Translations under genes and position numbers: made by a program
Shown here: positions 19,184 through 29,919 of the stretch, piece by piece
Layout of the letters: every line of letters starts with the position of its first letter
How positions within the stretch are numbered: the first letter of the stretch is position 1
NCBI GenBank assembly: GCA_027576995.1
Contig: JANBQC010000262.1
Location: 1-36,703, forward strand
Origin: Dimargaris cristalligena
Taxonomy: Eukaryota; Kickxellomycota; Dimargaritomycetes; Dimargaritales; Dimargaritaceae
Reading direction: 5' to 3'
DNA length: 36,703 nucleotides
Notes under the pieces: generated by a model
Databases searched by the model: none
What the model saw: only the letters and a program-made list of their open reading frames with translations
What the model was told of the DNA's origin: nothing

Positions 19184-21870
19184 TCATGCGGCTTGGCTGG
19201 AACTCCGCCATATGTAGATAGATCTATATGCCACCCGAAACATTAAATAGACCATTCGGCCCAGAATGCTCGCTGGGCCCGCATTAAGATGGTATCCAAG
19301 GCCTGTGGTGGCGCGCTTTACTTGGCTATTGTATATGACCAATACGGGGAAGGGGATGGTGGCCTCTAAATCATTCTTTAGAGGGTATACAATGTGTGTG
19401 TGGCGGGAGGGGGATATAAACAATGGGTGGGTGGTTTATTTGAGTAGGCAAGGGCTACTTCCAGGTGACTGGGGCTTTACAGCCTTCTAATGTGCCACAA
19501 CCCCCACCGAGTCATCCCAGCTAACAGGGTGTGAAACGCTGCCTGCAAAAAATAAGGACTTTGTAATTAGGCTGCTCCAAGTTTGAGTGTCCAATGATAC
19601 ATCAACTTGATCCTACGTGGGTGCCACTGCATGTTATAGGTCTCTTTTTATCATTCGGTCAGACAAGCCAAACTGCCTGAGGCTGATTCGCAGACCTAGA
19701 TGTACGTAGAAAAATGTAAGCAATTCACTTAGATTCCTCGATTGCCACAATTTAGGAGATTCGTGAAGGTGTATCCCATAGACAGATTGCTGGGTGAGAA
19801 ACCGGATGGCTATTTTATTTTAGACCTTTGTATTCAGTAAGTAAGTAGGGCTAAATGAGAGATACAAAGGATAAACATCCGGTTACGTAGGGGGGTTGAA
19901 GGTTCCCCCAATATTCAAAACCGTCGCCCAATTAAATGAGCTATTCCAGCTTAGCAGGCAATCCTATTTGGGGCAAGGAGGGCTATGCGTGCGAAGGGTT
20001 ACTAAGAGGAGCAGTTTATCTTCCGGTAACGGTTAATATCACATTCAGTAATCTCCCAATAGGAAAAAATGATATCATTTCCTTTTACAATAGTGATCTC
20101 TCCTTCTCGATTTTGTATAGTAAGGCTTTCGGCGTCTTCATCTATCCTTATGACCTGGCCTCTGAAAGATTCAGAGAGATCTTCGTGGTATGCATAATAA
20201 AGCCAGTCTGGATACCAGGGATAATATCAAGTTATAGGCCAACGGATAATCGGTGATATATATGTACATAGATTTCAATGATCAAAAACAGTATCAACAC
20301 ATCCACTTATCACTCGAAGTTCACCCAGCCTAGTTGAGTGCAATGCACAAAAAAAAGGTGGTGAAGGCATCAGGGGAGGATTTAAGCAGGGTGATGCTAC
20401 ACTATTTCTGGAGTCCAATGCCAGTGTATAATGGTCGCGATATAGTAATAGTTTACTGCCTTACTATAGATAGGCACGATCTCCCAATCGCCATCAGTGT
20501 TCTCAAGATACATTGTACTTCGTGATACGACCAAGAATATGGCTGATGAGTGGTGGGTGGCAGGGTGAAAGGGTGTACTATTGAACTAATCCAGAAGATT
20601 CAGCTAAAGCGAGTCGATCGTATTTGTTTGTCGAAGTTATGGATGGTAAATACGAGGTTAGCAATTTACGTATTGTCGTGAGGCGGCGGTATGGGTTATA
20701 TATAATATACCGAGACTTAATAACCAAGGCTAGTCTAGTCGTATAGTATAGTAAACAATGTACAGCATTAAGTGTTAAAGTATTAATTGTTTATAATAAG
20801 CTCTGCCTTATAGGGATTACATCGGAGGTCTGTTCTTTGCTGGCTCCATTTTTCTAGCATGTACAAGGGGACGGATGTGATACTAACATTTTTGTTGTCC
20901 GGTGATTGGACATATTACCACCAAGAAAAGTATTATACTTTGATATTCAAATATAAATATTCAATCAGGAGACATTGCCACTTGTGATAAAATACCTGGC
21001 ATTGATCAGGTTTGAAAAAGGCACAAACAGGTTAGAGCTATTTCAGTGATGAATACGCTTCTAACCGCAATTTATCATGGGGCATGTGGCCAGGACAAAG
21101 GGTAAACAATATTTGTCATGAATAGTAGTCAGTTGGTTGACAACATGGCAAGGGATACCACGGGGAAGTCTGGTGTACGGGGAGACCCTGGTCCACCAAA
21201 ATTTAGCCGCCTATATAGTAATTGATAAACTGGGCCGTGTACAGTTTATTGACAATGCAATGCGAGGAAATAACCAAGTATTGAACCCCGTCTAGTTGTT
21301 AATTGTACCATGGTTTGGAAATACCAAGGCTAGACCCATAATTATGGACATAGGGGTTACTGCTCTTTAGGCTATTGCTCAATATACAGGTGTGATTGCT
21401 TGTAAGCTTTGATCGGATGCCCCCTCGATTCCTATCAGAACCACTTGGATGCCAGTGTCCTCTGACCAGTACATCTGTTACTCCCTTCCGGCCAACCCAT
21501 TGGCGACGTGTGTATGTGTATGAATATCCCCTTGGGGTTCACCCTGCTCGTTCCTTAGTGTATATCCCTCCCCCCGCTTGTCCTATTGAAATGATAGGGT
21601 ATTTGTTAGCCAAGTAACTAACAAATATTGAATAGAACAGAAAGGGAGTCATCAATATCCATGGAGGAGAGTAAGAACCGAAGTGTGGGTGGCCCCAGTC
21701 TCTGGTTCAGATATTTTAGTTATCCAATTGATAGTTTCCATTGGCGAGGTATAACGTATACTTTATATGGTAGGATTTACAGTTATATAACCGAGTGCAT
21801 TCCAAGAGTGGCCTTGGCAATCGTAACAATCTAATAATTTATTTTATATCCACTCTATTATAAGTTGGCG
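19184..21870 (-). repeat. Diverged segmental duplication, copy 2 (partner 541-3212)
   Basis: Collinear with 541-3212 in the same orientation (block matches are listed there). Coding-like frames shared with copy 1 are on the minus strand. At 19313-19195 this copy keeps an open frame (GYHLNAGPASILGRMVYLMF) where copy 1 (EYHPTVNPTDIQGQIGY) runs into TAA and TAG. Conversely, near 21085 copy 2 has TAG where copy 1 has TGG. So each copy has lost part of what the other keeps. The right edge at about 21870 continues into unrelated sequence, with no interspersed repeat inserted there. Confidence 0.8.
20002..20542 (-). CDS. Last two exons of unrecognised duplicated gene family, copy 2
   Basis: This is the counterpart of 1222-1725 and the family is not recognised. 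Exon A (20542-20465, 78 nt, AG before CC, GTAAGG donor) encodes LENTDGDWEIVPIY. Exon B (20207-20002, after ATCCAG) encodes WLYYAYHEDLSESFRGQVIR, DEDAESLTIQNREGEITIV, GNDIIFSYWEITE and continues to CSS and TAG, 13 residues longer than copy 1. The acceptor and donor positions, exon A length and intron phases are identical to copy 1. The residue pattern (aromatic-rich start, alternating beta-strand-like V/I residues, EGE turn, DIIFSYW end) suggests a small beta-barrel or beta-sandwich C-terminal domain; that is inference from residue periodicity only. Upstream exons are not resolved. Confidence 0.5.
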
Positions 21871-22860
21871 TATTTTGGCGCTATTTATTACCACTTCCCA
21901 GTAGCTGCTATCACCTGTCCCTGCCCCTACTATGAAAGCATTGGTCAAAAGTACTCCTGTTACTAGATCAAACAGAAACCTACATGTACAACCTCTTAGT
22001 TAATTAAGTGTGACACACCATTGCGACAATGTGCGCCTCATCAATATATATTTTTATTTGATGTCAGTTCCTCTGAAAGACCAACTACTACTAAACAATA
22101 ATAGTATTGCCTGGAATGCCATATTAATGAGCTGAATATTATTTTTCTGTTGTATGTAGGCTAACAATAATAGAAAACCTACTGGTTGTGGCAGGGTATA
22201 GTCCTTGCAGATCCCAGCCACCCTACGCCTAGGAAGAGTAAACAGAGACTATTCAAAATAAGATTACAAGGGGAACTTTATGTATAATTATAGTGATGAA
22301 TACCAAAAAGGGCGATTAGTTGACTTGAGTAAAAAGGCCTTACTATACCTATTTAACAAAGGGATGCCCCTAAGAATGAACCTGACTTTGTATACCCGAT
22401 CATACTAAAGATATAGGTTTAGGTCAAACAAAGAGTATGCTGAAATCCGCTACTAGAAGACATGATATAGAAGTGGTAAATAATAAAGGTATATAATTGA
22501 ATGAGGTAAACTGAGTAAATGAATGGGAATGCTCAAAAGATAATATCGCTTTGCGAGATTGAATTTATGTGCCTCACTGAGACTAGGTGACGGTTGCTCC
22601 CAAATCACAAAGAAGGGTTGGATTGTATCCCCCTGGTTATTAAGCACACTGCCAACACAGATTGATTATATATGTTTTTTCAAAGAGAAGCTCTGATACG
22701 TATATAGCCTGTAGGGCGGTGAAGGTACAGGGTCTTTGTGGGGAGCTCGGGGTTGACAAGGGCACGGAGGGCGGAAGGGTTTCCTGTCACCGATAACGTC
22801 GGGGATATATATATATTATGGGATAATATATATACTCGCGAAGGCACTAAAACACCAATC
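21871..22860. other. AT-rich intergenic DNA
   Basis: No convincing gene. GTATTGCCTGGAATGCCAT at 22106-22124 resembles 33601-33621 (GTATACCGCCTGGAATGCCAT). (TA)n runs at 22804-22836 flank the tandem repeat that follows. Confidence 0.45.
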
Positions 22861-22980
22861 AAACTCGGGAAAACGCTGATAGCTCTGGTAACTCGGGAAT
22901 ACTCCGAAGACTCTATTAAAACTCGGGAAACTTGGGGAATACTCTGGATACCTCTGGAAACTCTGGAAACAGTCGAGATA
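22861..22980. repeat. Degenerate 9-10 bp tandem repeat
   Basis: About eleven units of an ACTCGGGAA / ACTCTGGAA type sequence; unit starts (CTC, CTT or CGC) fall at 22864, 22874, 22883, 22892, 22902, 22911, 22922, 22931, 22942, 22952 and 22961. Spacing is mostly 9 or 10, some 11. On the minus strand one frame (inside 23019-22816) is open and puts Phe or Tyr every third or fourth residue (FQSFQRYPEYSPSFPSF). It could be a minisatellite only, or the coding repeat of a lost protein. Confidence 0.65.
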
Positions 22981-23676
22981 ATAATCGAAGCAGGAACTCG
23001 TTTTCCGGGAGATGCTCACATAGAATAATCTAGTTTATTCATAAATTAAGAATACTGACGCGATTTATACAGCACGTGCAATCACAGAGCAAATTAGCAA
23101 TGGTGACAAAATGTTAGATACGGCGGATTTGAAGGCGAATTACCACAGCGCTAGATATCATTAAACGGACGGAACCACCGGGATTCTGACGTCAATTCGG
23201 AAGACGGATAAACATAAACAAGTTGATATAGACCAAACTGCGCCCACTTTTAATCTGGTTAGCAATGCATGTTCCGGATGGCAATAACTTCCAAGAAAAT
23301 GAATAGTAGAAATGGTAAGTACGTTTCAATTTCACACAATTACTAGTCAGTAGACATCTTTAACATCAATCATTAGTCTATGCTTGAATTCTAGCGCATA
23401 ATTTTATATATTTTTTATAATCGAAATGCAGTCAGCGACATTTAATTGGAAATCAGACCACCAGCCTTAAGCGCCTCTTCATTTACCACATTTTTTAACC
23501 ACATTCATTGGTTAATTAACTATTGTTGGCCACTCTGCCAGTACCACCGGGGTATTTATAGCACTATTTTTGGCTGCCTACTACTAAGTCATTTCACTTT
23601 CAATCATGTACCTCCTATCGCATTCTTAGCCGTGAACGTTTAACCCTACTATTAACTTTATACACTCAAATTGACC
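22981..23676. other. Upstream region of the zinc-finger gene
   Basis: AT-rich DNA. GGTATTTATAGCAC at 23550-23563 is a plausible TATA element about 120 nt before ATG 23677. Nothing else is supported. Confidence 0.4.
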
Positions 23677-24039
23677 ATGGACGACCGAGACGCCAGACAT
23701 GAGATCAATTATGTACTCGTCTCGAGCAAAAATAACAACAACGACAAAATTCGTGATAATCCCAGTATCCCGAGTAAAAGGGTCCCCAAATTCAAGTGTC
23801 CCACTTGTAATCGGAAATTCTATGATCGCAATCCTTTCGTTGAACACCAAAGGGATTGCAAGGAATCTGCTTTATCGTATAATTGTTGTGTCTGTAAAGG
23901 TGCATTTGGCACTAAATAAGGAAGGGCCTGCCATGAGCATCATTGTATTAAATACTACTACTGTGATATATGTAAGAAATTTTGTGTATTACCAGATCAC
24001 CAGAAGGCTCGCCTCAGATATTATTTTGTGGAATATTAG
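23677..24039 (+). pseudogene. C2HC zinc-finger protein gene with in-frame TAA
   Basis: The frame from ATG 23677 encodes 80 residues with a basic/Asn-rich N-terminus and one complete finger, FKCPTCNRKFYDRNPFVEHQ then RDC (C-x2-C-x12-H-x3-C). The second finger begins CCVCKGAFGTK and meets TAA at 23917-23919. Past the stop the same frame goes on: GRACHEHHC completes the second finger with exactly the same C-x2-C-x12-H-x3-C spacing, the stop being position 8 of the 12. YYYCDICKKFC and PDHQKARLR look like a third finger, and the frame ends at TAG 24037-24039. So a single codon interrupts the gene: a nonsense mutation, or a stop that is read through. A nucleic-acid-binding role is only family knowledge. 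Alternatively the short 80-residue form is real. Confidence 0.65.
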
Positions 24040-26700
24040 TGCCTTACTCGTCTTATTCTGGATTATTTTTTAACTCATGGTACTTTTTTACGGTTATCTC
24101 ACGTATACATTGCGGGTTTAAAACCATGTAACTGTCCACTGAGTATCTGCTGGTTTTATTCACCCATGCATTGTTTATTATTTTTGTGGCAGTCTGTCCA
24201 CATTTATGTTTTTTTACAAACAAATAGTTTAGGTCATATTGCATTATCCGTTGGTATTTACCTGTAATTTGATGGACTTGTTCTTCACTTTGCTGCTCAT
24301 TGGATTAGGCAATCCCAGCGATATCTAACCATTGGAAATACACGATCGTTTGGTATCCTGATAAAAGCACCTTTATTTTGGTATGTAATATTTTTAAATC
24401 TATAAACCTGTGCTACAAGTCTGCAAACAATATAATTAGAAAGTAAATTGGTGGTTGTTTAATGCCCTGTTGGAATGATGCCTGCGCTGGACCAACCTTT
24501 ATATAAGATTTGGAGTGGGCAAGGCAGTGTGCATTTGGTACCAAGTAGGTCACTTGGGTAGCGGACTTCCCATACTACAGACTACCAGAAACGGCAGATC
24601 TGTATGAATATAAAGCCCAGTAGTGTGAAATGGGCCGGCTAAGGTCTAATATATACGAGGGCTTCACGTGTTACTATGAAGGTATGGATCTTCCACCGCT
24701 CATTTCTCAGGTCGGTGTGTAAACATTATCATATGAACTTGGGTGGCTAAGCAGCATTTTATCATATCTTTTTATGATTGCAAATTCGGTTAGTTGATTG
24801 CACTTCGTTGGGTTCTACATAAAATAAATGAATATAATTACTTCACTATGAAAGTTCGAAGGGATGAATCAAGTGATTCACATATTCCTAAAACAACACG
24901 TTTAAAGATATATGAATTGGTTGCATTTTTTTAGGGAGAACAGCTGTGGAAAGCCAGCTGAATATTGCCACATATAGGCGATTGCAGCAACTATAGGCTA
25001 GAGTTTAAATGGTATGGTAAGTGTAAGATAAAATATAAGCCCTTTAGATGAAATAGACGAGAAATGTGTCGATTCTGACGGCGTATAGTCCAAGTTGAAG
25101 TGTAACGGCATTCAGATTCCCCTCCTTATGATTTCATTCGACTGTTTAATTTGAATCATATATTGGCTAATTAAGAGAAGCACGTACAGATTACGCAGGC
25201 CTAATATTTGTGGTCTACCAGGGGAACCGCTTTATGGCGCGCTGTAAAGGGAACCCTCGTTATATAAAGTATATATATCAATGAGAGTTTGAGGACAGTT
25301 TGAGGACAGTGATCCGCTGAAATATTTCAGTTATGGTTACGGGATAATTAAATGGATGGCATATACTGTATCCTGCTCCATTTGAGATTAATAAGAGAAC
25401 GCGTGTGTATAATGTCATTAAACAGTCTACAATTAAACCCCCGCGGTTGGCCATCAAATAGACGATAAGTGCGATATATCCAAAAGTCTCTTAATCGTGC
25501 TCATGCTGCCGAATACCGAATGGTAAGTAAACTACAACGCATTTGTGAGGTAACTGTCTCGCTTAATTATTCAATCGACTAATTTGTAAGGCATGTAGGA
25601 CGACTATAAAATGCCACTTTTTTGGATTACAAAGCAAAAATTCGATATACGAACAACCGTTTTTGACCCCCTTTTTAGAACAAGCGCCCTCTTTAATACA
25701 GTCAATTATTTTACACCATTCAAAACTCTAGCGAATTACTCGTTTATTAAAAAATACTGCTCACAGAAGTGCCATTCCCCCTGTTTACTGGCCAACTTTG
25801 ACCTTTCAATTGTAACTCGATCCATTACAGACCTTATCGCTTATAGCCCAGCCCGCCTAACTATCTCAGTCAATCACGAGCCGATCCCGTTATTTCCTGG
25901 TCGTTCCTAAAAGGAGCCCACAGGCCCCACCGGCGTCTCAGTACCTGACGCCAGTGTATTGGAATCGAGTGTCAATGCATATTTTAGGTGGTATTATGGG
26001 GAATTCGGCACCTATTGTATAAAAACTATGGTCATTGCAGTATCCTGCACTGTCCATTATTTTTCTCTAACGCCTAGGTCGCGGGGTCCTTCTCGAACTC
26101 GGCCGCCGTACACCAATCCCTGATATTATTAGGCTTGTCGGGTCAGTCCAAGCTATTATACTACCGACCACCCGCCCCTACCACTCCCCCGGCCCATCAC
26201 CCTTCTACTTCGGGGCACATTTGTGAATTCGGGACAGTATTCCAAGTTCAGCCACATTACTACCTCTGGCAGTCGAAGAGGGGCATTTCTTTTATCCGCC
26301 TGCCTAAAATTAGCGCAGGGCAACAAGGGAGAGTTGTCTTCTGTACATACCACTTGCGGTACTTTTCTCAGTGGCCATAGCTTGTCCCATATGGTGGTTA
26401 CAGCGGGCTAGTCCGTGTTACACTAGCTAGCATGGTCACCATTCTCTGTCCTACCGACTATTGGTACTACGCCGCTATTTTATGCCGTTAACATGGACAA
26501 AACCCACCCAAGTGTAGCGACAGCATGCCTATCATGAATTCCAGCACCGCCTATTGTGTTTCCGGAGGCATAGAGCGACTATTAATCAAATCCATCGGTT
26601 TCATGGTATTCTGGCCGGCCTCCCCAATTGCCGAAACTAGGCGATGGTGGCAGTATACGGCCCTGACCCGACTATACCCGCCCCCCTAGTTACCGATTAT
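24040..26700. other. Long AT-rich region without confident genes
   Basis: No gene called. A perfect tandem duplication of GTTTGAGGACA lies at 25287-25308. The plus ORF 25611-25910 and the minus frame at about 25830-25740 (ATG, DRVTIERSKLASKQGEWHF, CEQYFLINE, stop) overlap; the second reads more like protein but is only about 30 codons long. Plus ORFs at 26135-26411 overlap each other in two frames. These may be decayed exons. Confidence 0.4.
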
Positions 26701-26708
26701 TATAAATA
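26701..26708 (+). promoter_or_regulatory. TATA box of the glycine-zipper protein gene
   Basis: TATAAATA 146 nt before ATG 26854, followed by a C/A/T-rich leader with CAACAACAACAG, as in the other small-gene promoters of this window. Confidence 0.65.
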
Positions 26709-26853
26709 CAGCAAGGCCAAGCCTCTCTTCCCCTCTCATTATCCCACACAACCACCCCTTCTACACTCTTATTGGTTTCTCAGCCTATTCTTCAGCAACT
26801 CACACCATCACGACCAACAACAACAGCATAAGCCACTGCCCAACACTCTCATC

Positions 26854-27084
26854 ATGGCCCGCTTCCTGTCCCCCATCGCCCTGTTTGCCCTCGTCTTTGC
26901 CGTTTCGGCCGTTACTGCCCAGAACCCTGCCGAAGCCCAGGAGACCCTTCACCGCCGTGGCTTTTTCTCTCATCATAAGAAGGCAATCTTCGGCACCACG
27001 GTTGGTGGCATTACCGCAGGTGGTGTAGGTGCCCTGGCTGGTGGCCTGATTGGTAACCACTATGACAAGAAGAGCCGTAAATAA
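26854..27084 (+). CDS. Small secreted glycine-zipper protein
   Basis: 77 residues, one exon. The ATG at 26854 is chosen because a canonical signal peptide begins there (MARFLSPIALFALVFAVSAV, predicted cut after VTA); the upstream in-frame ATG at 26644 precedes the TATA box. The mature part has an acidic start (QNPAEAQE), a basic site LHRRG that a kexin-like protease could cut, FFSHHKKAIFG, then TTVGGITAGGVGALAGGLIG, a GxxxG-rich glycine-zipper stretch, and a basic tail (YDKKSRK). Glycine zippers pack helices in membranes or oligomers. No family is recognised; the layout suggests a secreted, possibly processed, membrane-active or self-assembling peptide. Codon third positions are GC-rich and the promoter is strong, which supports a real gene. 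Confidence 0.7.
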   Translation: MARFLSPIALFALVFAVSAVTAQNPAEAQETLHRRGFFSHHKKAIFGTTVGGITAGGVGALAGGLIGNHYDKKSRK

Positions 27085-28326
27085 ACGAGCTCGATCCCCC
27101 TGTCTCCGTAGCAGCCGATAGAGCGATGTGCTTGATGATGGATATTGGCGGCCCGCTTGGTGGGCGTCAGTTGGTGTGCCATATTTCAAACAAAGTAGGC
27201 TCAAAGTCGTCAACAGTATATATCTACCCCACCATTACTTATGCTATTATGATGCATACTAGATGCAGGCATAGTCCCATTTTCACTTGTTTATAACCAT
27301 GTTCGCCCATTTTCTTTAGTTGGCTAGAGAAGAGTGTCCGATTTGTATATTCCCAATAAATTATAGAACCGATGGAACTCTTAGACACCCAATTATGACA
27401 ATTAGCTGATTATAATGGGCCATCTGGATATGCCATGGTGTTGCCCAATTCACTATCTAGCTGTAAAGATCATGGTTTGTATATTACTACGCAGGCCTCA
27501 CCATTGCAGAATTGGTAATGGGTTATTTTGTGTGTGTGGTCAACCAAGATTAGCCGGTGTCCCGAGTATGGGGCTATTAAACTAAAAATATGTAAGTGGT
27601 GGGATGGGAGAGGGGTATTTAAAAAGAACGAGATGGTTAGGTCCCAAATGAGACACATGAAGTTGCAATCGGCCTACCCTGTGCAGTGAAAGTCACTGGC
27701 CCTGGAAGTAAAGGTTCGGGGTGACGTTGGAACCCCGTGTTAGACACACCCCAAGGGTTCTGCCGACTCCGACTAGTAAGTCGACATCCAATCCGATGGA
27801 TTGGATTATCAGCGGAGTGATAGATAAATGGTCTTTAACTGTGGAGAGTAAAAGGGTTGTTTTTGGTTTTTGCGGATTTCTTCCAATTCAACTCTCCTTC
27901 ATTTATTCAATATTCGCCCGTAGTTCTCAACAAGCCCAGTCTGGTATATGGCTATGTAATCCTGTCTCCCATGGCTCTAGTATATTTGACCAACCCGAAT
28001 CATACTATCGTTAATAGGGCTAGATCCCAAAGTGGTTCCCCCATTCCTGCACCATAGGAATTGGCACAGTCGTTTGGGAGGTTGTGAAAGCCGGCGGCTC
28101 ATGCAAAGCCTGGGAATCGGAGGCTGAGGGCTGGATTTGTTACACGGTTAAAAGCCCAGCAGAATAGGGTATACCGATTTTTCGCCTGCGCGGATAATAA
28201 GCCGACGGTGTTCATTGTTGGAGCTTCTTCCGGCTCTTCATGATGGTGTCTTCGGCGGGACTATTTGAGTGTATAAACTAGGTTTGGGGCCATTATGGCC
28301 TTCCAAACGAGATTTAATGGTCGATT
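27085..28326. other. Intergenic, no confident gene
   Basis: 27085-27350 is the probable 3' region of the secreted-protein gene. A plus ORF at 27721-28014 and a minus ORF at 27470-27658 are unsupported. Nothing else is seen. Confidence 0.4.
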
Positions 28327-28814
28327 TTGAAAGCCGTAGAACTAAGCGAAGGTAAAACACACCGTGGTAGCTGGAATAGTTTAGGGTGGGAAACGCGGAG
28401 GTCATCGGCCTGCAGCTTACATGCGTATACCACCCATGGGGAACCACCTTATTTCTCCCCACATTCGAATTGCTTATACCAACTCGTTGGTGAGTGGCTT
28501 GGGTCTGTTGTAGAGATATGCTGGCCAATCTATTGCGAGGTGTATTTTTATATCACTCTGCTTTACAGATCCTTGTAGACCCCTCGAACTGAGCGCACTC
28601 GGAGAACGAAGTATTTGAAAACCATGATTTTGGTGATGGAAAACGTATGTTTATTAGAGAACGCGATATGCTAACCAATTATACAAAGGCATGGATAGAA
28701 ATTGAAGAGGATCTGCCTTTGGTGTTAAGTGGGCAACTTGCGTCGCTGTTCTTACAAGCCAGATCGTCCCAGAAACATGTGTGTCATTCGAGTATTGGTC
28801 AGGTTGCCATCTAA
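28327..28814 (+). pseudogene. Gene remnant with intron and frameshift, unknown
   Basis: The stretch 28602-28814 is coding-like on the plus strand (ENEVFENHDFGDGKR, then MFIRERDMLTNYTKAW, IEIEEDLPLVL, GQLASLFLQ) and is open for about 70 codons. Just upstream, GTGAGT at 28489 and TTTACAG at 28568 form a good 80-nt intron. The exon before it reads THGEPPYFSPHSNCLYQLV; splicing in phase gives DPCRPLELSAL, which would continue into ENEVFEN only if one base near 28600 were removed. This suggests an unrecognised gene with a one-base frameshift. A competing minus-strand model exists for 28238-28437 (see findings), so confidence is low. Confidence 0.35.
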
Positions 28815-29919
28815 TCGGACTAGTTAAGATTAAACCTCCCTGGTATAATAGTGGGATGACTAGGTGGGCACTGTAGCCTCTGGCTCTGAATGGTGAAGCG
28901 AGGTTTTGGGGGAAGAGGCACCTAAATATATGAATAAATCCAGGGTTTTTCATTACGATTTGCCAAAGCGGTGAATAGGAAACCCTCGGGCTTGCCCCCC
29001 GCGAACAACGGGGATTGGCATCGGATGTGCTAACAGTTTCGATCTAGTACGGCCGAGATCATGGCGAATGCTCAGTAGTATAGCTAATTTATGAAATACC
29101 CCAGGTTTGGAAAGTGACGATCACCGATCCTTCACACGCATTTGAAGGGCTTTTTTGTGACTTTATAATACGCTTAAAAGGGGAAGGGTTAGGCCAGGGC
29201 GACTCAAAGCGAAGGACTCGGCGTGGCATTAGCCAACCTGGTTTATTATGGCGGGGATGTCGCACCATACGCCGTGTAGATCATTGGCAACCCTAATCAA
29301 TGTGACCTGCCCTTTTCCGCACCCAATAACATATGGCGCTGGCGTGGTTTGCGACGACCTTTCGGAATTTCTTGAGGGCTAAAATAGGATCAAAATAGCG
29401 TAAGTAAACCAAATCAACTTTAGACGGATCAAATTATGCGCTTTTTTTACCACTATAATACTGCAAGATCCATGTTGCCGAAATTAGGTCAGGGCTAATA
29501 TATTATGGAAAGAGATCCTCATGTTCAATGTATACATTTACTATACTTCGCCACGCCCCCCCTCCACTGTAATGGACATCCGAAATAGCCTACTCACTAA
29601 TCTGTAATTGGTGCTTTTGGTTGCACTGACTATGCCCAGAATCCTCTCTATTTGGCCTCTGTGTCCTCCAATGGCCCTGCGGAGGAGGTCCTTTTGACCC
29701 TCTCCCCTCCCCTCTTCCTTTGCTACTTTAACTTATTCAAAGCATTTACAGTCTCCTTCTACCTCTACCTCTGCCCCTGTTTCAATTCGCATCCTTTAGT
29801 TAGCTTGTCCATAATCTTAGTACTTTGTTCTGCGTGGTTTCATTACCCCTTCCTCTCCCTCTGTCACTAATATATATATATATATATTTCCTTTACAAAC
29901 ACACCTTCATGAGCCCGAC
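28815..29919. other. Intergenic upstream of the zinc transporter
   Basis: The plus frame 29107-29296 (KVTITDPSHAFEGLFCDF, then Arg-rich) is open but unsupported. 29633-29698 is a short ORF starting MPRILSIWPLC upstream of the transporter. A TA-repeat at 29870-29887, 33-50 nt before the start codon, may serve as its TATA element. ATG at 29910 opens a short out-of-frame uORF overlapping the transporter start. Confidence 0.4.

Noticed and set aside
21396..21834. Plus-strand ORFs of about 70 residues in copy 2, with a similar plus ORF in copy 1 at 2657-2947
   Set aside because: The resemblance of the plus-strand translations follows from DNA homology of the duplicates; the best protein-level conservation lies on the minus strand (YWSED...Q.VL).
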